Assembly: GCA_948482415.1 (NCBI GenBank)
Contig: CAOMFZ010000101.1
Location: 1-8,127, forward strand
Direction of reading: 5' to 3'
DNA: 8,127 nucleotides
DNA from: an uncultured Mailhella sp.
Lineage (GTDB): Bacteria > Desulfobacterota > Desulfovibrionia > Desulfovibrionales > Desulfovibrionaceae
This document shows positions 1-4,863 of this stretch, one piece after another. Within the stretch, counting starts at the first letter, position 1. Every line of letters starts with the position of its first letter. Both the position numbers and the translations under genes were made by a program. A model generated the notes under the pieces. The model had not been told where the DNA came from and ran no database searches. It was given only the letters and a program-made list of their open reading frames with translations.

Positions 1-439
1 TATTGCCATTACCTCCAAATCCCAAAGCTTGCCCAAAATCACGCACCAAAGGTACAATAACAACTAAACCGAAAAATCCATAAACTACAGACGGAATACC
101 AGCTAAAATATCTGTGGCGATTTTCAAAGGTCTATACAATTTTTGCGGACAGTAAAATGCCATAAAAACAGCAGTTAAAATACCTGTTGGAACCCCAACA
201 ATAATTGCCCCGAGCGTCACATAAATACTTCCCAGTATCATGGGAAATATGCCAAAAATTTCAATGTTCGGACGCCAAACTGTGCCTGCAAGGAAATTCC
301 AAAGTCCAATTTTTGTTAATGCGAGTGCGCCGTTATGAAAAAGATATATGCAGATAAATGCAACGACCAAAACCGAAGTTGAAGCCGCTGCAAAAAACAC
401 ACCTCGCATGATTTTTTCATTCCATGCCTGAGGTCTCAT
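1..439 (-). CDS. pstC: Phosphate ABC transporter permease PstC (5' part, cut by window edge)
   Basis: This is one of the two inner-membrane permeases of the high-affinity phosphate importer PstSCAB, which moves phosphate delivered by periplasmic PstS into the cytoplasm using ATP hydrolysed by PstB. The 146 visible residues begin MRPQAWNEKIMRG. A first membrane helix follows at about residues 12-34 (FFAAASTSVLVVAFICIYLF), then the family's LWNFLAGTVWRP segment. A second helix (GSIYVTLGAIIVGVPTG) leads to the binding-protein-dependent permease stretch DILAGIPSVVYGFFGLVVIVPL, which is characteristic of PstC and PstA. Gene order after pstS and the LWNFLAGTVWRP segment favour PstC over PstA. The ATG directly abuts the pstS stop codon with no spacer. 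Its ribosome binding site (AGAGG) lies inside the last codons of pstS, so translational coupling is likely. The 3' part lies outside the window. Confidence 0.93.
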   Translation of the reverse strand, partial: MRPQAWNEKIMRGVFFAAASTSVLVVAFICIYLFHNGALALTKIGLWNFLAGTVWRPNIEIFGIFPMILGSIYVTLGAIIVGVPTGILTAVFMAFYCPQKLYRPLKIATDILAGIPSVVYGFFGLVVIVPLVRDFGQALGFGGNGN

Positions 440-1324
440 TTATTTTAAAACCTCTGCCCATGTTTTGGTGTCACCTGAATATATGGACTTTACCGCTTCC
501 TTTGAGAGAGATTCTACCCTGTTATTTTTATTGACTATAACAGCTATCCCGTCTATCGCAATAACGATGGGTTTCAACCCCTGTTCCAGTTCTTTAGCCT
601 TAAGCTCACGGCTGGCAAGACCAATATCATAATTGCCGTTGATTACAGAAATCATACCCGTTGTAGAATCTGTAACCTGCAGTTCAAGGTCTGCGTCAGG
701 ATTGACAAGTTTATATGCTTCAAGCAATTTTTCCATTACAGGTGAAACAGAGGAAGAACCGCCGACAACAGCTTTTCCTTTAGGCTTTGCTGAGACAAAT
801 TCTTTTTGCTCGGCAGCAGGAATATACCCTGCTTTTTCCACAAGTTTCTGCCCCTCAGCGCTCAAAATGAACGCAATAAAATCTTCTGCCGCTGCATTTT
901 GTGTTTTTGGGTTTACTGCAATATTGAAAGGACGGGATACGGTATAGGTACCATTTTGAATATTCTCAATACTTGGCAGAATATTATCTATTTTAACAGC
1001 TTTGACTTTATCATTCAAAGCGCCAAGTGAAATATAGCCTATAGCATATTCATCACCAGCAACTGTTGTTAGCATGACAGATGTACTGTTGGTAATTTGG
1101 GCGTCTGCTGTTGTCAGGTCTGCTTTCTTTCCCTGGAATAGCCCCAGAACATCAAAAAGTTCCACAAACGCACCGCGTGTTCCTGAACCCTCTTCCCGTG
1201 AAAGCACTGTAACAGGGGAAGAAGATTTCCATTCCGCAAAGGCAGAACCAATAAACGAAAATGACAATAAGCCTGTTAATACGCTTGCTGTCAAACCACA
1301 GGTTAACATTGATTTAATTTTCAT
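440..1324 (-). CDS. pstS: Periplasmic phosphate-binding protein PstS, circularly permuted
   Basis: This is the periplasmic binding protein that captures inorganic phosphate for PstCAB. The ATG at 1324 is chosen because AAGGAG sits 6 nt upstream and a Sec signal peptide follows directly (basic MKIK, hydrophobic core, cleavage after AFA at residue 30); an in-frame extension upstream has neither. The precursor is 294 residues. Motifs in order: SREEGSGTR (42-50), TNSTSVMLTTVAGDEYAIGYISLG (78-101), SRPFN (130-134), SAEGQKLVEKAGYIP (155-169), a linker, GGSSSVSP (188-195), TDSTTG (218-223), DIGLASREL (233-241), IAIDGIAVIVNKNN (255-268) and IYSGDTKTW (281-289). In ordinary PstS proteins the GSS-S-P block is N-terminal and GYIP is near the C-terminus, so the halves are swapped here. 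The Ser/Thr, Asp and Arg-Ser-Gly-Thr elements expected at the phosphate site are all present. It heads the pst operon and is probably phosphate-regulated (see the repeat at 1392-1409). PstS identity is well supported; binding of a related oxyanion is not excluded. Confidence 0.93.
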   Translation of the reverse strand: MKIKSMLTCGLTASVLTGLLSFSFIGSAFAEWKSSSPVTVLSREEGSGTRGAFVELFDVLGLFQGKKADLTTADAQITNSTSVMLTTVAGDEYAIGYISLGALNDKVKAVKIDNILPSIENIQNGTYTVSRPFNIAVNPKTQNAAAEDFIAFILSAEGQKLVEKAGYIPAAEQKEFVSAKPKGKAVVGGSSSVSPVMEKLLEAYKLVNPDADLELQVTDSTTGMISVINGNYDIGLASRELKAKELEQGLKPIVIAIDGIAVIVNKNNRVESLSKEAVKSIYSGDTKTWAEVLK

Positions 1325-1391
1325 AATAACTCCTTTTTTTTGAGGTTGAAAATGATATAAAATACCATTGTAAAAATAAAAGGAGTACTGC

Positions 1392-1409
1392 TGTAAAATA
1401 TATGTAAAA
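1392..1409 (-). promoter_or_regulatory. Candidate Pho box upstream of pstS
   Basis: TGTAAAA occurs at 1392-1398 and again at 1403-1409, exactly 11 bp apart. Read on the pstS strand this is TTTTACA-N4-TTTTACA. An 11-bp repeat period is typical of PhoB/PhoP response-regulator sites, and TTTACA resembles the PhoP half-site of Firmicutes, whereas the opposite strand (CTGTAAA) resembles the enterobacterial CTGTCAT half-site. A third TGTAAAA lies at 1369-1375. The pair ends 67 nt upstream of the pstS start, a suitable place for a phosphate-starvation promoter. No convincing -35 box is present, as expected for activator-dependent promoters. A weak -10 (TTTTAT) could lie at about 1376-1381. The binding claim is inference. 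Confidence 0.4.
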
Positions 1410-1426
1410 TGATAAAACAATACGCG

Positions 1427-1439
1427 TTAGAGCATTTCC
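1427..1439 (+). repeat. Solitary end-like motif resembling the mini-element ends at 2929
   Basis: TTAGAGCATTTCC matches CTAGAGCGTTTCC at 2929-2941 with two differences, including a YTAR-type tetranucleotide in front. No inverted partner is visible on either side before the neighbouring genes. It may be a leftover end of a mobile element or a chance match, and it lies just upstream of the candidate Pho box. Confidence 0.25.
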
Positions 1440-1467
1440 CCAAAAAACAAATATTTCAAAGTTACAC

Positions 1468-1501
1468 AAAAAAAGCCCGCCTGTCTGCAAACAAGCGGGC
1501 T
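1468..1501 (-). terminator. Intrinsic terminator of the split-Soret cytochrome gene
   Basis: AGCCCGC (1474-1480) pairs with GCGGGCT (1495-1501). The loop contains a further 3-bp helix (TGT 1482-1484 with ACA 1491-1493). On the minus strand the GC-rich stem is followed by six more T residues (complement of A1468-1473). It lies 34 nt after the cytochrome stop codon and insulates pstS from upstream transcription. The plus side (TAAAATTATA) has no proper T run, so it acts mainly on the minus strand. Confidence 0.9.
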
Positions 1502-1535
1502 AAAATTATATCAACCTAAAATTTATAGGTAAATT

Positions 1536-2369
1536 TTATGGGTGATCTTTAAACATATTACCGGTTGCTTCTGAACCGCTGTGGCAAGGAGTACAATCCA
1601 TAACACCCTTAGCCCAGTTGGTTTCTTCACCCTTGGTCTGGTGGCAGGTCTTGCAGTATTTTACAGAATCCTGTACCGGCATTGTTGTCTTGAAATCTTT
1701 TCCAAGTTCAATCTTCTGGTTGAAAATTTCAGCTGCTTTCATGGCAACGTCAGCTGTCAAACGACCGCAGCGTTCGTTTCTTGCCTTGGCGGTTGCTTCA
1801 ATCTTGTTTTCATAACACCATTTTGAAACAGAAATATGGCAAAGAACAGAACCGGAAACATTGCTTGGAATTGCTCCTTGAACGCCTTGTGCTTTATCTT
1901 TTGGATCATAAATTGGCAAAGCGGTCTTTTCATACCAACGATACAATTCATGTACCATAGGAGTACGGTCATCTCTTCCCCAGAAAAGAGCATAGGCAGC
2001 GGCTGCACCATAAAGAGCACCGCAAATTGTTCCCCAGTCAGAAATACCGCCCTTATTTGCTTCAAGCATGGAGAATGGGAATTGATTGTACGGTGCACCG
2101 TATTTTTCGCCTAATACACCGATAATACCATAGAATACGCCATAACCGCAGGCATAACCTTTATACCAGTATCCTTCGTATGCAGCTTCTGCACATTCAA
2201 ATGGATCTAATTTATGAGGAGTCCAGCCAAATTCGCCGTTTACCTGTTCAAAGCGTTTAGCCGGAGCAGCGTGTACCAAGTGTGAGCCGCCGTCAACCAA
2301 AGAAGTTACAGCACCGCCTGCAACCAATGCACCAAATCCCATCAAACAATCACGTCTGCTAATACTCAT
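1536..2369 (-). CDS. Split-Soret-type dihaem cytochrome c, Tat-exported
   Basis: This 277-residue periplasmic electron-transfer protein resembles the split-Soret cytochrome c of Desulfovibrio. A twin-arginine signal (SRRDCLMG at 4-11, then the hydrophobic FGALVAGGAV segment) directs export by Tat, with cleavage probably near residues 34-37. The body carries the cysteine pattern of the C-GCAxxG-C-C family: C59 (FECAEAAYEG), C74 (YACGYG), C116 (GTICGALYG) and C177 (SVLCHIS). Two CXXCH haem c sites lie near the C-terminus, CKTCH (239-243) and CTPCH (259-263). The known Desulfovibrio protein is a homodimer with two bis-histidine haems per chain, and an extra iron centre has been reported for it. 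The conserved cysteines upstream of the haem sites would suit such a centre, but that is inference. Its physiological partner is not shown by the neighbours. The start is firm, with GGAGGT 6 nt before the ATG. It appears to be a single-gene transcript between its own leader and the terminator at 1468-1501. Confidence 0.92.
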   Translation of the reverse strand: MSISRRDCLMGFGALVAGGAVTSLVDGGSHLVHAAPAKRFEQVNGEFGWTPHKLDPFECAEAAYEGYWYKGYACGYGVFYGIIGVLGEKYGAPYNQFPFSMLEANKGGISDWGTICGALYGAAAAYALFWGRDDRTPMVHELYRWYEKTALPIYDPKDKAQGVQGAIPSNVSGSVLCHISVSKWCYENKIEATAKARNERCGRLTADVAMKAAEIFNQKIELGKDFKTTMPVQDSVKYCKTCHQTKGEETNWAKGVMDCTPCHSGSEATGNMFKDHP

Positions 2370-2429
2370 GAAAAAACCTCCAAAAAATATTTTTCACAAG
2401 GTAAAAGTTATACCTATATTTATGATTTC

Positions 2430-2458
2430 CTTGTACCTGCATTCAAAACAAAAGTCAA
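2430..2458 (-). promoter_or_regulatory. Possible promoter of the split-Soret cytochrome gene
   Basis: On the minus strand TTGACT (complement of 2453-2458) is followed after 17 bp by TACAAG (complement of 2430-2435). The -35 is good and the -10 weak. It would give a leader of about 50-55 nt ending in the strong GGAGGT site. The leader contains small dyads (AGGTA 2399-2403 with TACCT 2411-2415; ACAAGG 2395-2400 with CCTTGT 2429-2434) that could be structure or an operator. Proposed from sequence only. Confidence 0.3.
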
Positions 2459-2522
2459 TGGGAGAGTAAGATTTTTCGGTAAATAATTTTATATCAGCAA
2501 AAGGTGAGTGAATAGCAAACAA

Positions 2523-2548
2523 TTATTTGTTATCTTTTTAACAAATAA
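2523..2548. repeat. Perfect 10-bp inverted repeat in AT-rich spacer
   Basis: TTATTTGTTA (2523-2532) and TAACAAATAA (2539-2548) form a perfect dyad around TCTTTT. It is too AT-rich and lacks a GC stem for a convincing terminator. It could be a regulator site or a residue of an inserted element. Apart from this dyad and the possible cytochrome promoter, nothing else is recognised in 2370-2590. Confidence 0.5.
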
Positions 2549-2590
2549 CAAAAGAATAATAAAACAATATGTTATAATAATCATACTATA

Positions 2591-2817
2591 CTAGGGTGTG
2601 TTTCCAAATTAATTTAAAAAAAGTTTTTAATCCATGTAACTGTCATAGTTATATGGCAAAGCCATATAAAAACCCTTTACAAGGGGCTTCCCCCCTTGAA
2701 CCCAACCAAAGGGTAAGCTAACGGGGAAACGCTGTAAATCAAAAGCATTGCCCTTTTTCAGATAAATGACACTGCTGACGTTGATTTTATTATTAAGAAT
2801 TTGGAAACATACCCTAG
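2591..2817. mobile_element. Miniature inverted-repeat element 1 (MITE-like, 227 bp)
   Basis: The ends CTAGGGTGTGTTTCCAAATT (2591-2610) and AATTTGGAAACATACCCTAG (2798-2817) are inverted copies with one mismatch in 20. CTAG at both outer edges may be a 4-bp target duplication, as made by IS5-type transposases. Without it the terminal repeat starts GGGTGTGTTTCC. The inside codes for no recognisable transposase. It holds a perfect hairpin TTATATGGC-AAA-GCCATATAA (2649-2669) and a second stem CAAGGGG/CCCCTTG (2680-2686 with 2692-2698). GGAAACGCT at 2725-2733 matches the inverse of element 3's end. A 67-codon minus-strand reading frame (2627-2830) spans the element and is treated as non-coding. Assignment to the IS5 family is inference. 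Confidence 0.65.
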
Positions 2818-2932
2818 GGCGTGTCGTCATTATAAATACAACATATTGAAATCATTGGTAAAATTATAAAATATAAAAATAAATTTATATAATAAAATCA
2901 ATTGGTTATAAGTAATTGACGACACTATCTAG
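2814..2932. mobile_element. Miniature inverted-repeat element 2 (119 bp, very AT-rich)
   Basis: CTAG-GGC-GTGTCGTCA (2814-2829) faces TGACGACAC-TAT-CTAG (2917-2932). The 9-bp core is perfect, three bases differ, and the outer CTAG is shared with element 1 on the left and element 3 on the right. Similarity between the arms continues weakly inward (left ATTATAAATACAACATATTG against right ATTACTTATAACCAATTG read inverted). The interior is almost all A and T with no reading frame worth calling. It looks like a second, different MITE-like unit abutting the first. Confidence 0.55.
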
Positions 2933-3071
2933 AGCGTTTCCAATAAATTTTGCAACTTTTCTATGCAGGGGCAAAACTTTTTATAAAAAGTTTCTTCCCC
3001 TGCACCCCTTTACAAAAATTTTTAAGCTTTCTTATAAAAATTTGTTGCAATTATTTTCGGAAGTGTTCTAA
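2929..3071. mobile_element. Miniature inverted-repeat element 3 (143 bp) with a central palindrome
   Basis: The 27-bp arms at 2930-2956 and 3045-3071 are imperfect inverted copies: TAGAGCGTTTCC on the left against TAGAACACTTCC on the right read inverted, with TTGCAAC at both inner ends and about 19 of 27 positions identical. It is bordered by CTAG (2929-2932) and CTAA (3068-3071), both of which fit YTAR. Inside is a long palindrome: GCAGGGG (2965-2971), the self-complementary AAACTTTTTATAAAAAGTTT (2974-2993), then CCCCTGC (2997-3003). A further dyad is AAATTTTTA/TAAAAATTT (3016-3024 with 3035-3043). No transposase gene is present. A 67-codon plus-strand frame (2950-3153) crosses the element border and is not a gene. 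Confidence 0.55.
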
Positions 3072-3073
3072 CG

Positions 3074-3146
3074 CTCGCAATGGCGTATTAATGAAGTACA
3101 AGCCACATATCTCCGTCATTGCGAGGAGTGATAACGACGAAGCAAT
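3074..3146. repeat. Palindromic CGTCATTGCGAG-type intergenic repeat
   Basis: CTCGCAATGGCG (3074-3085) is the inverse of CGTCATTGCGAG (3114-3125) except for one position that would be a G-U pair in RNA. The right arm continues GAGTGATAACGACGAAGCAAT, whose GCAAT (3142-3146) pairs with ATTGC (3118-3122). Sequences of the form CGTCATTGCGAGGAG...GAAGCAATC are a familiar dispersed repeat in several bacterial genomes and often cause spurious short proteins with a VIARSDNDEAI motif, which is seen here too. It directly follows the CTAA border of element 3. Whether it is mobile or a structural repeat cannot be told from one copy. Confidence 0.6.
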
Positions 3147-3172
3147 CTTATAACAATATAATAAAATAATAT

Positions 3173-3210
3173 AAAACAAAACCGTTATGGACAAAGTCTA
3201 TAACGGTTTT
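3173..3210 (-). terminator. Probable intrinsic terminator of the nad operon
   Basis: AAAACCGTTATGGAC (3178-3192) pairs with GTCTATAACGGTTTT (3196-3210) around AAA, a 15-bp stem with one G-U. On the minus strand it is followed by G and TTTT (3176-3173) in an AT-rich run. It lies about 50 nt past the nadB stop. The plus strand also shows TTTTG after the stem, so it could work in both directions. Confidence 0.65.
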
Positions 3211-3222
3211 GTGATTAGGGGG

Positions 3223-3247
3223 TTTGGGGGAGATAATCTCCCCCAAA
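3223..3247 (-). terminator. GC-rich hairpin directly after nadB
   Basis: TTTGGGGGAGAT (3223-3234) and ATCTCCCCCAAA (3236-3247) form a 12-bp inverted repeat 13 nt after the nadB stop. On the minus strand the T run comes before the stem rather than after it, so this is not a canonical terminator. It may protect the 3' end of the mRNA or pause polymerase before the stem at 3178-3210. Confidence 0.45.
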
Positions 3248-3260
3248 AAAAAATAAAAAA

Positions 3261-4841
3261 CTATTCTTCTCTGTGGTGACAGCCGAGGCTATTTTTATTT
3301 CTAAGCGCTGCCTGTGTAATCAGATAGGCAGTATTGCAGCCATGGAACAAACGTACAAGCTCCGGAGAAAGAGGCGTGTTGCGGTAAAAATCGTGCAAAT
3401 TGCTGGACAAATCGCGAAGCTCTCCAAATGCACGGCGCAAACGGCTTTCTGTACGCATAATTCCTACATAGTTCCACATAATATGGCGTATACTTGCCCA
3501 GTCCTGAGCGATAAGAGCGGGGTCGTCATTGTGTTCACTGCCTGTATTTTCCCATTCCGCAATAGAATCAAAAACACGTTCGTCAATGCAGTTTCCTGCG
3601 GCAAGATTTTCAGCAATATCTTTTCCCGCACCAAAGCCCCATAAAAGAGCTTCCAGCAGGGACGTGCTCGCAAGACGATTAGCCCCGTGAATACCGGTAC
3701 AGCTGCATTCCCCGACAGCGTAGAGATTTCCCAGTGTTGTTCTGCCTTTTAAATCCACTAAAATGCCGCCGCAGAAATAGTGTGCAGAAGGAACAACAGG
3801 AATAAAATCTTTGCGCATGTCTACGCCAATATTCATGCAGCTTTGAAAAACAGTGGGAAAACGTGTCGTTACATCGCAGTCAACTTTTGTAGCATCTAAA
3901 AAGACATGCTGTGCGCCGGTCATAAGCATTTCTGTGGCAATAGCCTGAGAAACAATATCACGGGGAGCAAGGCTTTTGCGCTCGTCATATTTCTGCATAA
4001 ATTCCTTGCCGTCCAAATCGACAAGAACAGCACCCTCACCGCGAAGAGCTTCGGTAATAAGGGCATGACGCTTGCTTTTATGATACAGGGAAGTAGGATG
4101 AAACTGCACAAATTCCATATTGGCAAGACGCACTCCGGCACGCTGTGCCATGGAAATACCGGAACCCACTGCCCAGTCGCTGTTGGTTGAGTGCAGGAAA
4201 ACATTGCCCACCCCGCCGGTTGCCAAAATAGTAAAGGTGGCAAGATGCTGATCAACCTGTTCTGTTTCCACATTATAGGCATAAACGCCCGCACATTGGT
4301 TTTCCAGCTGATAGCGGTACATGTCCAAATGAGAATGGTGGTCTGTGGTAATCAAATCCACAGCAGAACATTTATAGCGAACATTGATATTTCTATGCTC
4401 CAAAATCGCTTTATGAATAGCCTGAATAATGGAATGTCCCGTATAATCGGCACAGTGCAGAATACGGGGTGCAGAATGTCCGCCTTCTAAAGTTAAATCC
4501 CAGTCAGCGACAGTGCCGCTGCGTACATTAAAAGGAACATGCAGGCGGTCAATCAAAATTTTCTGTACAGCTTCACCTCCATGGTCTGCAAGATAACGGA
4601 CTGCCTTGACAAAATTATAATTATGCCCGGCGTTCAGCATATCTTTTTCTAAAGAATAAAATTCTTCAGGATTATCGTGCACATAAACAATACCGCCTTG
4701 TGCAAGGTCAGAGTTGCCGCCGTCCAAAGTTTCAGTCGGGCATAACATACTGACCTGAACTCCCCGATCTGCCAAGGTTAAAGCAGCAGCACAAGCACCT
4801 AAACCACTTCCAACGACTAAAACTTCAGAACGATAATACAT
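3261..4841 (-). CDS. nadB: L-aspartate oxidase NadB (quinolinate synthase subunit B)
   Basis: This cytoplasmic flavoprotein oxidises L-aspartate to iminoaspartate, the first step of de novo NAD synthesis. In anaerobes fumarate rather than oxygen is the likely electron acceptor. Length is 526 residues, normal for the family. The N-terminal FAD-binding motif is GSGLGACAA (11-19), followed by DGGNSDLAQGGI (40-51). Substrate and fumarate-reductase-like signatures are EGGHS (119-123), RILH (126-129), QFHPT (246-250), RGEGA (267-271), SAHYFCGG (352-359) and HGANRLASTS (385-394). The catalytic His and Arg blocks are therefore intact. The helical C-terminal domain ends in RNKNSLGCHHREE, which departs from the usual RKESRG-H-R ending and could be a lineage variant. 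It is the last gene of the operon, 22 nt after nadA, with GAGGT before its ATG. Confidence 0.96.
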   Translation of the reverse strand: MYYRSEVLVVGSGLGACAAALTLADRGVQVSMLCPTETLDGGNSDLAQGGIVYVHDNPEEFYSLEKDMLNAGHNYNFVKAVRYLADHGGEAVQKILIDRLHVPFNVRSGTVADWDLTLEGGHSAPRILHCADYTGHSIIQAIHKAILEHRNINVRYKCSAVDLITTDHHSHLDMYRYQLENQCAGVYAYNVETEQVDQHLATFTILATGGVGNVFLHSTNSDWAVGSGISMAQRAGVRLANMEFVQFHPTSLYHKSKRHALITEALRGEGAVLVDLDGKEFMQKYDERKSLAPRDIVSQAIATEMLMTGAQHVFLDATKVDCDVTTRFPTVFQSCMNIGVDMRKDFIPVVPSAHYFCGGILVDLKGRTTLGNLYAVGECSCTGIHGANRLASTSLLEALLWGFGAGKDIAENLAAGNCIDERVFDSIAEWENTGSEHNDDPALIAQDWASIRHIMWNYVGIMRTESRLRRAFGELRDLSSNLHDFYRNTPLSPELVRLFHGCNTAYLITQAALRNKNSLGCHHREE

Positions 4842-4863
4842 GATAGTACCTCAATCCATATTC

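Noticed and set aside
633..947. 104-codon plus-strand reading frame opposite pstS
   Set aside because: Antisense shadow of a well-supported gene; composition has no protein-like motif.
1325..1420. Upstream extension of pstS by 32 residues
   Set aside because: The added residues are low-complexity aromatic text from the promoter region; the internal ATG at 1324 has a strong ribosome binding site and starts a standard signal peptide.
2627..2830. 67-codon minus-strand reading frame
   Set aside because: It spans element 1 from inside to past its right end, encodes the terminal repeat itself, has no clear ribosome binding site and shows no protein motif.
2591..3146. CRISPR array
   Set aside because: The repeats are inverted, of different sequence and at uneven spacing; there is no series of identical direct repeats with unique spacers.
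2950..3153. 67-codon plus-strand reading frame ending in VIARSDNDEAIL
   Set aside because: It crosses element 3 and the CGTCATTGCGAG repeat; this ending is a known translation artefact of that repeat.
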